Shown one piece after another: positions 28,934 to 36,707 of a stretch of DNA of 64,000 nucleotides (within the stretch, counting starts at the first letter, position 1; the number at the start of each line of letters is the position of its first letter). The stretch is from the NCBI GenBank assembly GCA_963669415.2, contig CAXXPS010000003.1:248001-312000 (forward strand), read 5' to 3'. The position numbers were made by a program, and so were the translations under genes. Origin of the DNA: JAWKWH01 sp963669415 (GTDB lineage: Bacteria; Pseudomonadota; Alphaproteobacteria; Rhizobiales; Rhizobiaceae). The notes under the pieces are model-generated. The model was not told the DNA's origin and did no database searches. It worked only from the letters and a program-made list of their open reading frames with translations.

Positions 28934-29377
28934 ATGTCAAAGCCATTCACCGCGGTTAGTGCCGCACTAGTCTTTTTTGTATGTGCTATTGCGGCTCACG
29001 CAGGAGAAGGCGTACACAAGCTGGCCTTGCAGATCAGCGACAACAATCCTCAGAAAATGAACACTGTACTGAATGTGGCGGCAAACGTATCTCGGCACTA
29101 CTCGGCAATCGGAGAGGAAATTGACATCAAGATTGTCGCGTTCAATGCGGGACTGCACATGTTACGTGCCGACACCTCACCGGTTGCAAAACGCATGCAG
29201 AGTTTTGCTGAAGGCATGACGAACGTAACGTTTCACGCGTGCAACAACACCATGACCGCGATGTCCAAAAAGGAGGGCAAGGAAGTGCCGCTTTTGGACA
29301 TGGCCGAGGTTGTACCCGCCGGAGTTGTTTCACTCATCGAGCTTGATGAATCAGGCTACACTGTGGTTCGTCCATAA
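28934..29377 (+). CDS. Exported DsrE-family protein
   Basis: The 147-residue protein has a clear signal peptide (PFTAVSAALVFFVCAIAAHA) and a DsrE/DUF1791-like fold. KLALQISDNNPQKMNTVLNVA starts the fold, IDIKIVAFNAGLHMLRAD follows, and FHACNNTM carries a conserved Cys. Cytoplasmic DsrE proteins carry sulfur on Cys; this one would act in the periplasm, possibly binding persulfide or polysulfide. ATG 28934 with GGAGG eight bases upstream is preferred to TTG 28931. It opens the sulfur region and has a paralogue at 36145 sharing the CNNT motif. Confidence 0.82.
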   Translation: MSKPFTAVSAALVFFVCAIAAHAGEGVHKLALQISDNNPQKMNTVLNVAANVSRHYSAIGEEIDIKIVAFNAGLHMLRADTSPVAKRMQSFAEGMTNVTFHACNNTMTAMSKKEGKEVPLLDMAEVVPAGVVSLIELDESGYTVVRP

Positions 29378-29553
29378 CAAAGAATTCAATTCTTTTCGAA
29401 CTGCGAAAGCTTTGAATATTGCGACAACTTCTGACAGTACCCTTTGGCGTCAATCGTGCCGCAGTTGTTTGGGCTTGAAATGCCTAAGAAAAACACAATT
29501 GGGTAATTTGGATGTTGTTAGCGCAAGCGCTGGGATAGTTGAAGGAGGACACG

Positions 29554-29985
29554 ATGAAGACGATATATGCATTGGTGTTGAGCCTGATGATTTCGGCTCC
29601 CGCGGTCGCACAGGAAGCGATAACCTATCCTTTTGAAGGTTCGTTCGATGAAGCAACCTTTGCAGTTGAAAACGCAATCATCAACCAGGGCCTTGTGGTC
29701 GATTATGTAAGCCATGTCGGTGAAATGCTAAACAGAACCGGTAAGGATGTTGGAAGCGACCGGGAAGTTTTCGCCGCCGCGGATGTGTTCATTTTCTGCT
29801 CTGCGCTATTGTCAAGAAAGGTCATGGAAGAAGATCCTCTGAATATCGCTTTTTGTCCCTACGGGATATTCGTGATCGATCAAGAGGGGGTCGTCACAAT
29901 TGGTTTTCGGGATCTGCCGAGCGGGCCGATGCAAGCTGTTGAGGACTTGCTGCATAAGATCGCAAAGGAAGCCGCAGCCAATTAG
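29554..29985 (+). CDS. Exported DUF302 protein
   Basis: The 143-residue product has a signal peptide (MKTIYALVLSLMISAPAVAQ). It then matches the DUF302 pattern: FDEATFAVENAIINQGLVVDYVSHVGEML, ADVFIFCSALLSRKVMEEDP, FCPYGIFVIDQ and IGFRDLPSGPMQAVEDLL. Its function is unknown, but DUF302 proteins are often found with sulfide or thiosulfate oxidation genes. Two Cys (IFCSAL, AFCPYG) lie in the family core. GAAGGAGGACACG precedes the ATG. It lies 176 bases after the DsrE gene on the same strand. Confidence 0.8.
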   Translation: MKTIYALVLSLMISAPAVAQEAITYPFEGSFDEATFAVENAIINQGLVVDYVSHVGEMLNRTGKDVGSDREVFAAADVFIFCSALLSRKVMEEDPLNIAFCPYGIFVIDQEGVVTIGFRDLPSGPMQAVEDLLHKIAKEAAAN

Positions 29986-30139
29986 CTTTGTGTCGGAGGT
30001 AAATTCAAACCAGGACCAGGGAGAACGTATTACCGGCTCTTGACTTTGAAATTTCCTCTGTGCTGCTAATGTCCGTCGATCGTGATCACGAAAATGGTCG
30101 CTGATGCGACGATGGCGGCGATGCGAAACGTGCAAAAGA

Positions 30140-30601
30140 TTATGCCCGCCGGTCAATATCCTCAACGCTTCCATCCAGGTCCATCAGAATCAGTTCAACT
30201 TCCAAGCCCGGACGAAAGCTTCGTATTTTGTTCGCTAATGCAGTCATCCATTTGCGATGGATGCCAAATTCACGTTCGCGGTTATCGGCGCAGTTCTTTC
30301 CGACAAGCTCCTTGCATGCACCGCAATCGCGGTGGTCAATGACAATAACCTTGCGGATGCCGTGTAATTTTCGCGCCAGATCCAGGTGTTGCCAAAAGGT
30401 TTCTGACCAAGATTTCGTCTGCGCCGACATTACGCCAATCGCTCCACCCGCGATGGAGATTTGGTCATATCTGCCCTCCAGCCCGCGCGAATGCAGATAG
30501 TTTGTGACCGTTCCGATTAAACGATGGTCAATGCAATTCAGTACTAGTGCCTCTGCTGCCGGACCGGACTCTGGGTGATGTTGCAAAGCATTGGAAGTCA
30601 T
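30140..30601 (-). CDS. Small beta-carbonic-anhydrase-like zinc protein
   Basis: The 153-residue product shows NCIDHRL (CxDxR) and DHRDCGACKEL (HxxC), the zinc-ligand pattern of beta-class carbonic anhydrases. It is shorter than typical enzymes (about 200-220 residues) and lacks a signal peptide. ISIAGGAIGV matches the glycine stretch before the second helix. Carbonic anhydrase would hydrate CO2, but the same fold includes CS2 and COS hydrolases, a possible role in this sulfur context. ATG 30601 has GGAG ahead of it. It follows the persulfide dioxygenase-type gene on the same strand. Confidence 0.7.
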   Translation of the reverse strand: MTSNALQHHPESGPAAEALVLNCIDHRLIGTVTNYLHSRGLEGRYDQISIAGGAIGVMSAQTKSWSETFWQHLDLARKLHGIRKVIVIDHRDCGACKELVGKNCADNREREFGIHRKWMTALANKIRSFRPGLEVELILMDLDGSVEDIDRRA

Positions 30602-30657
30602 TGATGATCTCCGAATGAATTGAGCCGGCCGATCGATTGCGCAACCGGCCACCAAGC

Positions 30658-31521
30658 TCAAAGTGCATTGATCGGGATATTCAGGTAGGCCATACCATTG
30701 TCTTCGGCAGGCGGCATCTCACCAGCACGAATATTGACCTGAACCGATGGGAGGATCAGCGTCGGCACATCCAATGTTTTGTCCCGCGCCTCTCGCATGG
30801 CGACAAATTCTTCTTCGGTTTTACTGGCGCCGACATGGACATTACTGGCCTTTTCCTCGGCCACTGACGTCTCCCATTTGTACTCGTCTCGGCCAGGCGC
30901 CTTGTAGTCGTGGCACATATAGAGCGTGGTCTCATCGGGCAATGCCAGGATTTTGTGGATTGAGTGATACATCACCCTCGCGTCGCCGCCTGGGAAATCC
31001 GCTCGCGCAGTGCCGAAATCAGGCATGAACAAGGTGTCGCCTACAAAGGCTGCGCCGTCGGTAACGTAGGTCAAACAGGCCGGAGTATGGCCGGGTGTGT
31101 GCATGGCACGCATGTTTATGCCACCGATTTTGAAATCCTCTCCATCCTCAAACAAATGCTCGAATTGACGCCCATCGGTCTGAAAACCCTTTTCGACGTT
31201 GAAAAGTTTGGCAAATACCTCCTGCACCTCAGTGATGTGCGATCCGATTGCGGTCGTACCACCGAGTTCCCGCTGGATGTAGGGTGCTCCGCTCAGGTGA
31301 TCGGCATGGGCATGGGTCTCCAGCAACCATTCCACCTTCAGGCCGTTGTCCTTCACATATTTGATGATCGCGTCCGCTGACGCCGTGTCGGTGCGACCAG
31401 ACTTTGGATCAAAATCCAGTACCGGGTCGATGACCGCACAACTTTTGCTGCCAGGATCTTTCACGACATAGGATACGGTGAACGTAGCCTCGTCGAAAAA
31501 CGCTTTTACGTCAGGCTTCAT
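30658..31521 (-). CDS. Persulfide dioxygenase-type metallo-beta-lactamase (Blh/ETHE1-like)
   Basis: The 287-residue protein has the metal site THAHADHLSGAPYIQ, HTPGHTPACLTYV and FVGDTLFMPDFGTARADFPGG, the signature of Blh/ETHE1 proteins that oxidise glutathione or other persulfides to sulfite. LYMCHDYKAPGRDEYKWETSV follows. The C-terminal region PTLILPSVQVNIRAGEMPP is as in Blh. ATG 31521 with AAGGAGATTGCC upstream is preferred to the longer frame. It is divergent from an ArsR repressor of the BigR/SqrR type, which probably regulates it. Cytoplasmic. Confidence 0.9.
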   Translation of the reverse strand: MKPDVKAFFDEATFTVSYVVKDPGSKSCAVIDPVLDFDPKSGRTDTASADAIIKYVKDNGLKVEWLLETHAHADHLSGAPYIQRELGGTTAIGSHITEVQEVFAKLFNVEKGFQTDGRQFEHLFEDGEDFKIGGINMRAMHTPGHTPACLTYVTDGAAFVGDTLFMPDFGTARADFPGGDARVMYHSIHKILALPDETTLYMCHDYKAPGRDEYKWETSVAEEKASNVHVGASKTEEEFVAMREARDKTLDVPTLILPSVQVNIRAGEMPPAEDNGMAYLNIPINAL

Positions 31522-31632
31522 GGCAATCTCCTTATCTTTACTTGCCCAATCGGCTGCTCTGCACAGTAGGTTCCTGATCGAACTCATCGTCCGTTCCCGT
31601 TGCTCAACGAACGTGCTGGGGCAGCTTTGCTC

Positions 31633-31660
31633 TTGACAAGATAGGTATACCTTCTTATCT
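31633..31660 (+). promoter_or_regulatory. Candidate promoter for the ArsR-rhodanese-SulP genes
   Basis: TTGACA (31633-31638) and TTATCT (31655-31660) are separated by 16 bases, a good sigma-70-type spacing. The palindrome AGGTATACCT (31643-31652) lies in the spacer. The promoter overlaps one arm of the inverted repeat described separately, so repressor binding there would block it. Confidence 0.5.
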
Positions 31661-31680
31661 GCGCAAGTATGAAGATAAGA
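31653..31680. promoter_or_regulatory. Candidate ArsR-type operator (inverted repeat)
   Basis: TCTTATCT (31653-31660) and AGATAAGA (31673-31680) are perfect inverted repeats with a 12-base spacer, so their centres are 20 bp apart, two helical turns. One arm covers the -10 region and the other lies just before ATG 31684. That suits a repressor that autoregulates and controls the divergent dioxygenase gene. Confidence 0.5.
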
Positions 31681-31683
31681 GAA

Positions 31684-32007
31684 ATGAATTCCGCTGCGGA
31701 CGATGTCTGCGAATTGATGAAGCTTCTTTCAACTCGGAGCCGATTGATGATCCTTTGTCTTTTGACAGAAGGCGAAAAATCGGTCGGAGAACTGGCTGAC
31801 GCAATCGGCGCAAGTGACACAGGCGTGTCTCAGCAACTCGCAGTTCTTCGCCGCCAACGGATCGTCAAGGCCCGGCGTGAAGGACAGACGATGTATTATC
31901 GTGTCATCCGGCCTGATGTCGCTGAACTGCTGGACTTTCTCTACTCAACCTACTGCGGCGACGCCGCCCAGACCCGGAGAAAAAATGATGACCCTCAAGA
32001 CCATTGA
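31684..32007 (+). CDS. ArsR-family persulfide-responsive repressor (BigR/SqrR-like)
   Basis: The winged-helix regulator of 107 residues has LLSTRSRLMILCLLTEGEKSVGELADAIG as its N-terminal half and TGVSQQLAVLRRQRIVKARREGQTMYYRV as recognition helix and wing. Two Cys, in MILCLLTEGE and FLYSTYCGDA, match the pair that forms a tetrasulfide in BigR and SqrR. DNA release would thus follow persulfide stress. The start may be ATG 31669 or ATG 31684; the second keeps the operator repeat outside the gene. It overlaps the rhodanese gene. Confidence 0.88.
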   Translation: MNSAADDVCELMKLLSTRSRLMILCLLTEGEKSVGELADAIGASDTGVSQQLAVLRRQRIVKARREGQTMYYRVIRPDVAELLDFLYSTYCGDAAQTRRKNDDPQDH

Positions 32008-32545
32008 CGCAAAGACCACCCATGACTGGATTACCGCCGGTAAAGCGGTTCTGATCGACGTGCGGGAGCCCGATGAATGGATCAAGGAGCATGTGCCGGA
32101 GGCTCATTTGGTACCGCTTTCCGGCTTCAATCCTGACGACTTTCCCAAGGATCATGACAAGATCGCAGTGTTCCATTGCCGAAGCGGAGGCCGGACTGAA
32201 GCCGCCGCACCGCAAATTCTGAAAACCGGGTTCCGCCAAGTCTATCAATTGGATGGTGGAATCCAGGGATGGCGAGAGGCCGGATTAGCGTTGAACGAAA
32301 ACGCCAAGGCTCCGATCAGTATCATGCGGCAAGTCCAGATCGCCGCTGGCAGCCTGGTACTTTTGGGAATCGTGTTGGCAATACTCATCAATCCGTGGTT
32401 TGCAGTCCTCAGTGCCATCGTTGGAGCAGGATTGACGCAGGCAGGGATCACCGGCAACTGTGCAATGAACTCGCTGCTCAAACATATGCCGTGGAATCAT
32501 ACCATCACCGGCCAGCAGACCATAGCCAATCCGGCTGCGATTTAA
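31985..32545 (+). CDS. Rhodanese-DUF2892 membrane fusion (YgaP-like)
   Basis: The 186-residue product has a rhodanese domain with the active loop FHCRSGGRT (catalytic Cys near residue 61) and VLIDVREPDEWIKEHVPEA. The C-terminal DUF2892 part has two hydrophobic helices (LVLLGIVLAILINPWF and AVLSAIVGAGLTQAGITGNC). YgaP-like proteins transfer sulfane sulfur at the membrane. It overlaps the ArsR gene by 23 bases with GGAGA ahead of tandem ATGs (31985, 31988), and is followed three bases later by sulP. The three genes are one operon. Confidence 0.92.
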   Translation: MMTLKTIDAKTTHDWITAGKAVLIDVREPDEWIKEHVPEAHLVPLSGFNPDDFPKDHDKIAVFHCRSGGRTEAAAPQILKTGFRQVYQLDGGIQGWREAGLALNENAKAPISIMRQVQIAAGSLVLLGIVLAILINPWFAVLSAIVGAGLTQAGITGNCAMNSLLKHMPWNHTITGQQTIANPAAI

Positions 32546-32548
32546 ACC

Positions 32549-34294
32549 ATGTCCACCGCCAGCCTGCGGCGCTTTCTGCCCATTTTAAGTTGGATTCCCG
32601 GCTATGGCCGTTCCGAACTGGCCAGCGATGGGATGGCCGGACTTATTGTGGCGATCATGCTGGTACCGCAGGGAATGGCCTACGCGCTGTTGGCAGGCTT
32701 GCCGCCCGAAATAGGTCTTTACGCCAGCATTGTGCCGCTTGTTTTTTACGGATTGCTGGGCAGTAGCCGTGCACTGGCCGTGGGGCCAGTGGCGATTGTG
32801 TCGCTGATGGTGGCCACGACATTGGGTGAAATCGCTGAAACGGGCAGCGCAGGCTATTTGGCCGGTGCCATCCTTCTGGCATTTCTCAGCGGCGCCATCC
32901 TGCTTGCCATGGGTCTCGCGCGGCTTGGTTTCCTGGTGAATTTTCTGAGCCACCCGGTCATCTCAGGCTTTTCGAGCGCAGCGGCCTTGGTGATAGGATT
33001 TTCCCAACTTAAACACCTCCTTGGCTTCGACATTCCACGAAGTCACCTGATCACTGAAACACTCGCCCATGCGGCCGCAAACATCGGACAGTTGAACCTG
33101 GCGACCCTTGTTATCGCATCGGGTTCACTTGCGTTGCTTTTACTTTTCAGATCGCACGTGGCGCGGGGTTTCAATGCCGCGGGCATGTCCCAACCCGTCG
33201 CGGATGCCATCGCGAAGGCAGGTCCGCTTTTTGCCGTATTGGTTACGACTGTCACGGTCTGGGCTTTCTCACTCGATCAATCGGCGGATGTGAAAATTGT
33301 AGCATCGATCCCAGCCGGTCTGCCGCCTCTGACCTTACCGTCTATCGATCTTGACTTGATCCGTCAGCTACTGCCGGCCGCTGCTTTGATTTCTATCGTA
33401 GGCTTTCTGGAGAGCGTGTCAGTGGCAAAGTCGCTAGCCAGCAAACGCCGCCAGAAGATCGACGCCGATCAGGAACTGGTGGCGCTCGGTGTTGCCAATA
33501 TCGGAGCGTCTTTTTCCGGCGGCTATCCGGTCACCGGCGGGTTCAGCCGGTCATTGGTCAATTTCACTTCCGGGGCTGTTTCACCAATGGCCTCAATCAT
33601 TACGGCAGCACTGATTGCGCTGACAGTTCTTCTATTTACACCGCTGCTATATTTCCTTCCAAAGGCAACGCTTGCGGCAATAATCGTGGTGGCGGTTGCA
33701 AACCTGATCGACATCAAAACCCTGCGCGAGGCTTGGAACTACAACAAGGCCGATGCCGCTTCGTTGCTGGTGACGTTCTTCACTGTGCTGGCACTGGGCG
33801 TGGAGCTTGGGATCGTGGCGGGCGCAGCTCTGTCGATTGCGCTTTACCTTTGGCGGACGAGCCGGCCGCATATGGCCGAAGTCGGCCGGGTTGGCAACTC
33901 CGAGCATTTCCGCAACATCTTGCGGCATGAGGTTCAAACCGATCCGAAGGTACTTGCCGTACGTGTCGATGAAAGCCTTTACTTCGCTAACACTGCCTAT
34001 CTTGAGGACGAACTTCTATCGCGGGTCGCAGACCGTCCCGAAATCGAACACCTCGTGCTGATCATGAGCGCCGTGAACTTCATTGATGCAAGTGCACTGG
34101 AGACACTCGAAACGTTAATCGAGCGGCTGCACGATTCCGGCGTGACCTTTCATATGGCCGAGGTGAAAGGACCTGTAATGGACCGGCTGGACCGGGTCGG
34201 TTTCGTTGACAGGCTGGGTTCGGGACGGGTCTACCTCAGTACTCACGCGGCTATGGATCAGCTTGCCTCTTCTCAGAAGACGCCGACGGTCTAA
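32549..34294 (+). CDS. SulP-family anion permease with STAS domain
   Basis: The 581-residue protein has about eleven to twelve hydrophobic segments and the SulP signature LIVAIMLVPQGMAYALLAGLPP near residues 30-51. GLLGSSRALAVGPVAIVSLM follows. GGYPVTGGFSRSLVNFTSGA lies near the middle. A C-terminal STAS domain begins near residue 460 (LAVRVDESLYFANTAYLED; NFIDASALETLETL). Such proteins move sulfate, sulfite or bicarbonate. Placement after the repressor and rhodanese suggests export of sulfite or sulfate, or anion uptake, in response to persulfide. The substrate is inferred. Confidence 0.9.
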   Translation: MSTASLRRFLPILSWIPGYGRSELASDGMAGLIVAIMLVPQGMAYALLAGLPPEIGLYASIVPLVFYGLLGSSRALAVGPVAIVSLMVATTLGEIAETGSAGYLAGAILLAFLSGAILLAMGLARLGFLVNFLSHPVISGFSSAAALVIGFSQLKHLLGFDIPRSHLITETLAHAAANIGQLNLATLVIASGSLALLLLFRSHVARGFNAAGMSQPVADAIAKAGPLFAVLVTTVTVWAFSLDQSADVKIVASIPAGLPPLTLPSIDLDLIRQLLPAAALISIVGFLESVSVAKSLASKRRQKIDADQELVALGVANIGASFSGGYPVTGGFSRSLVNFTSGAVSPMASIITAALIALTVLLFTPLLYFLPKATLAAIIVVAVANLIDIKTLREAWNYNKADAASLLVTFFTVLALGVELGIVAGAALSIALYLWRTSRPHMAEVGRVGNSEHFRNILRHEVQTDPKVLAVRVDESLYFANTAYLEDELLSRVADRPEIEHLVLIMSAVNFIDASALETLETLIERLHDSGVTFHMAEVKGPVMDRLDRVGFVDRLGSGRVYLSTHAAMDQLASSQKTPTV

Positions 34295-34552
34295 GTCATA
34301 AATTTACCGGCGTTCTGCCCGTCTTGCAGAAATCTGTTGTGCCGCAGCAGAGGGCATTTGCTTCATTGGATGGCCCGGTCGGGTGTGGCCATTCGAACTT
34401 CTTGTGCCGAGCATTTATTCCAATGTCCGGTTCTTATTTGCCGCAATTTCAGAACAAAGAGGTCGCTGGCTGGCAGTGTTGGGCCGCAAGCAGATCTAAG
34501 TCAGATCGTTGCGACCACGGGCAAATGCAGACCGCGCCAATGCAGTTTCCGC

Positions 34553-34981
34553 TCAAGATCCACTCGAACCGTCTGGGCTCAATCCCTTGTCCATCAGGGA
34601 TTTTATTTCGTCCTTCGAGGTACCTGCCACGATGCGGCCTAGTTCCTCATTGCCGCGCAATACCAAAAGTGTCGAGCGGCGTGGAATATTGCGGCTGGTA
34701 GACACCTCGTGGCCGGCATAAACGTCCCAGTCCACCTTTATGAAGATCATTGCATCGTCATACTCTGGATATTCCGCGCGAAGCTGATCCACCACGCGCT
34801 GCTGACGTTTGCAGGTGCCGCACCAACTTGCGTAGTAGTCCACAAAGACGGTCTTACCATCACCAAGTGCTACCGCGATATCGCCGGGCATGTATTCTAA
34901 GGTTTGGTCACTGGAATAAGCTGGCACTGCTGATGCAAGGGCCATAGCGAAACTCCCGACAATCAGTTCTCTTCTACGCAT
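34553..34981 (-). CDS. Exported thioredoxin-like protein
   Basis: The 142-residue product has a signal peptide (MRRRELIVGSFAMALASAVPAYS) and a thioredoxin fold with the active site ASWCGTCK near 52-59. The cis-Pro region is RNIPRRSTLLVLRG. It is a candidate periplasmic disulfide reductant kept reduced by the CcdA protein encoded just upstream. The spacing (18 bases after ccdA) and GAAAGAGG ahead of the ATG suggest an operon. It may serve the Sox or FccAB proteins, as SoxW does; the second pair at 61-62.4 kb is the canonical SoxVW. Confidence 0.88.
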   Translation of the reverse strand: MRRRELIVGSFAMALASAVPAYSSDQTLEYMPGDIAVALGDGKTVFVDYYASWCGTCKRQQRVVDQLRAEYPEYDDAMIFIKVDWDVYAGHEVSTSRNIPRRSTLLVLRGNEELGRIVAGTSKDEIKSLMDKGLSPDGSSGS

Positions 34982-34999
34982 TTTTTTCCTCTTTCATGA

Positions 35000-35713
35000 T
35001 CAAACCATTACCGAAAGATCCTGGAGCCAGATGGGCATGATATCGAGCAACCAGGCCTCGACCATATGATGCAACTTGAAGAATATTGCCAACCCCACCG
35101 CCACGAAGGTCAGCCCCATGATTGGTTTGGCCCGCTCCGCAACAAACCTCAGTGCAGCCTGTCGCGATTGTATGGCCTCGCGGGCGCCATAGCCCAATCC
35201 GATAATGATCGTCGAAATGCCCGCCGCATAACCGATCATGATGGCGGTCGCCCAAGTGAAATTGGTGCTCTGGGAAGCCATGGATATCGCCCCTCCCAGG
35301 GTGGGGCCGATGCATGGTGACCAAACCGCACCCAAAAGCATGCCTCCCAGGAAAGGGCCTTTGAGGCCACTCTCGGTGGACATGTCGATTCTCTGATCGG
35401 CACTTGCGGACAAGCCAGCGGTGGCCGCGCTGAACTGATTTCCAAATTGCGGAACCAGCAAGATAGAACCAAAAATGATCATCAGCACCGAGCCGACAGT
35501 CGACATGGACTCAGCAGTGATACCGATACTCGGTCCAATTGATGCAAGGCCCACTCCGAGTATGACAAACACCAGGCTCATGCCCAACGCTAATGCGACT
35601 GGCCCGCGACGATCAGCCTGGATCGCGGCTGCCAGTGTGATCGGCAAGACCGGCAGCACACAGGGATTTACCAACGTCAGGACGCCAGCAATGTAGGCGA
35701 AAACCAAATCCAT
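35000..35713 (-). CDS. CcdA-family thiol-disulfide transporter
   Basis: The 237-residue protein has six or seven hydrophobic helices. Paired Cys occur in the family positions LVNPCVLPVLPITL (near 14-27) and VWSPCIGPTLGGAI (near 130). CcdA/DsbD-type proteins pass electrons from cytoplasmic thioredoxin to periplasmic thiols. It is followed by the exported thioredoxin at 34553-34981, its likely partner. The upstream region to 36144 holds no gene. A second family member, soxV, lies at 61661. Confidence 0.9.
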   Translation of the reverse strand: MDLVFAYIAGVLTLVNPCVLPVLPITLAAAIQADRRGPVALALGMSLVFVILGVGLASIGPSIGITAESMSTVGSVLMIIFGSILLVPQFGNQFSAATAGLSASADQRIDMSTESGLKGPFLGGMLLGAVWSPCIGPTLGGAISMASQSTNFTWATAIMIGYAAGISTIIIGLGYGAREAIQSRQAALRFVAERAKPIMGLTFVAVGLAIFFKLHHMVEAWLLDIMPIWLQDLSVMV

Positions 35714-36144
35714 AAGTCGTTGTTACTTCGAGCAAGTATGGGAAAGGCGGAGTGTATTGCTGAATGCTTATATCGCTTAGATTCTGCATCAGCCATTAAA
35801 CTGAACATCACAATTGCGTAACCATGGTCCCGCGCTCGGAAACACCCTATTTGCTCAAACGATGTGCGCAATTTGAACTTCACCTGAAACTGGATTTAGG
35901 TGTCAAATCCGGGTCGTTTTTTGGTTAAACTTAAAGCGCAAAGCCGCCGCTAACCGGGTGACTTATGATCTAGCGACTGAACGTGATTGATATTTTGAAC
36001 TTTGCCTTGACCGATCGTCGGGGATCGACCGAACTACACTGTCAACTACAGCCTCACGTTTGACGGTACCGGAAAGAAGGTCGATATCACGCGGACAGCG
36101 AGGGCAACTAATAGACCCTCGCTGCCTGTTTGTTTAGTCAAACC
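35714..36144. other. 431-base intergenic stretch, AT-rich, possible gene remnant
   Basis: No complete gene is visible. Between about 36015 and 36110 one frame reads NYTVNYSLTFDGTGKKVDIT and onward, beta-strand-like in character but without a start and soon without context, so it may be the remnant of a lost gene. A hairpin at 36097-36123 follows. The left part (35760-35950) is AT-rich and may hold the promoter of the ccdA gene. Confidence 0.4.
36097..36123 (-). terminator. Hairpin downstream of the exported DsrE gene
   Basis: AGCGAGGG (36097-36104) and CCCTCGCT (36116-36123) form an exact 8-bp stem with an 11-base loop. It lies 21 bases after the stop of the minus-strand DsrE gene. A U-run is not clear in the minus direction, while the plus side has GCCTGTTTGTTT. 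It could end the fccAB-dsrE transcript. Confidence 0.5.
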
Positions 36145-36600
36145 CTACGGCTTGATATAGGTGTAACCCATCTGCTGAAGACGAGAGAGCTCGGCAACTC
36201 CCGACGGAACGATATCTTCTTCCCATGTGTCGTAAAGGTCATCGGAATAGCTGATCTTACGACCTTTGAGCGTATTGTTGCAGACGTGGAAGTTCACATT
36301 TTGGCTCTTAAGGGACGCGACCGAGGTCTGCAGCTTATCGTCGTCTTTGGCGGTCATCAGTAGACCAAGTCCATTGCCATGAAGGACAACCTTGATCTCC
36401 ATGTTTTCTGCACCAACAGCGTTTATGTGGTTTTGAATGTTACGCATGGCACCCTTGTATTTCTTTGACTCAGGTCCGCCCTCATAGTTGACGTGATAAA
36501 CGACCTTCTGCTTGCCGTACCTCGCGTCGTCACCGGCAAATGCCGTTCCAACAAGCGCAATCATTGCGGCAATAGTTGTCGCGATAGCTATTTTGAACAT
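36145..36600 (-). CDS. Exported DsrE-family protein, second copy
   Basis: The 151-residue protein has a signal peptide (IAIATTIAAMIALVGTAFAG). The DsrE-like body contains KVVYHVNYEGGPESKKYKGA, IEIKVVLHGNGLGLLM-type strand-loop (written here as MEIKVVLHGNGLGLL) and NFHVCNNTLKG with the conserved Cys. It ends in SGVAELSRLQQMGYTYIKP, closely similar to the end of the 28934 protein (GVVSLIELDESGYTVVRP). It follows fccB on the same strand by 107 bases. A role in periplasmic sulfane handling beside sulfide oxidation is inferred. GGGAGAAGACG precedes the ATG. Confidence 0.85.
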   Translation of the reverse strand: MFKIAIATTIAAMIALVGTAFAGDDARYGKQKVVYHVNYEGGPESKKYKGAMRNIQNHINAVGAENMEIKVVLHGNGLGLLMTAKDDDKLQTSVASLKSQNVNFHVCNNTLKGRKISYSDDLYDTWEEDIVPSGVAELSRLQQMGYTYIKP

Positions 36601-36707
36601 CGTCTTCTCCCTTTCTGTTTTTATTAAAGGTCACCCTAATCTGTATTGGGGACCGGCTCAATTGTTGTACGTTTCGACAGTTTGCTTTTTGCTGCGCTCA
36701 ACGGTGG

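Noticed and set aside
34324..34701. Plus-strand frame between sulP and the thioredoxin gene
   Set aside because: It runs into the antisense of the thioredoxin gene, has no ribosome site, and the residues look random.
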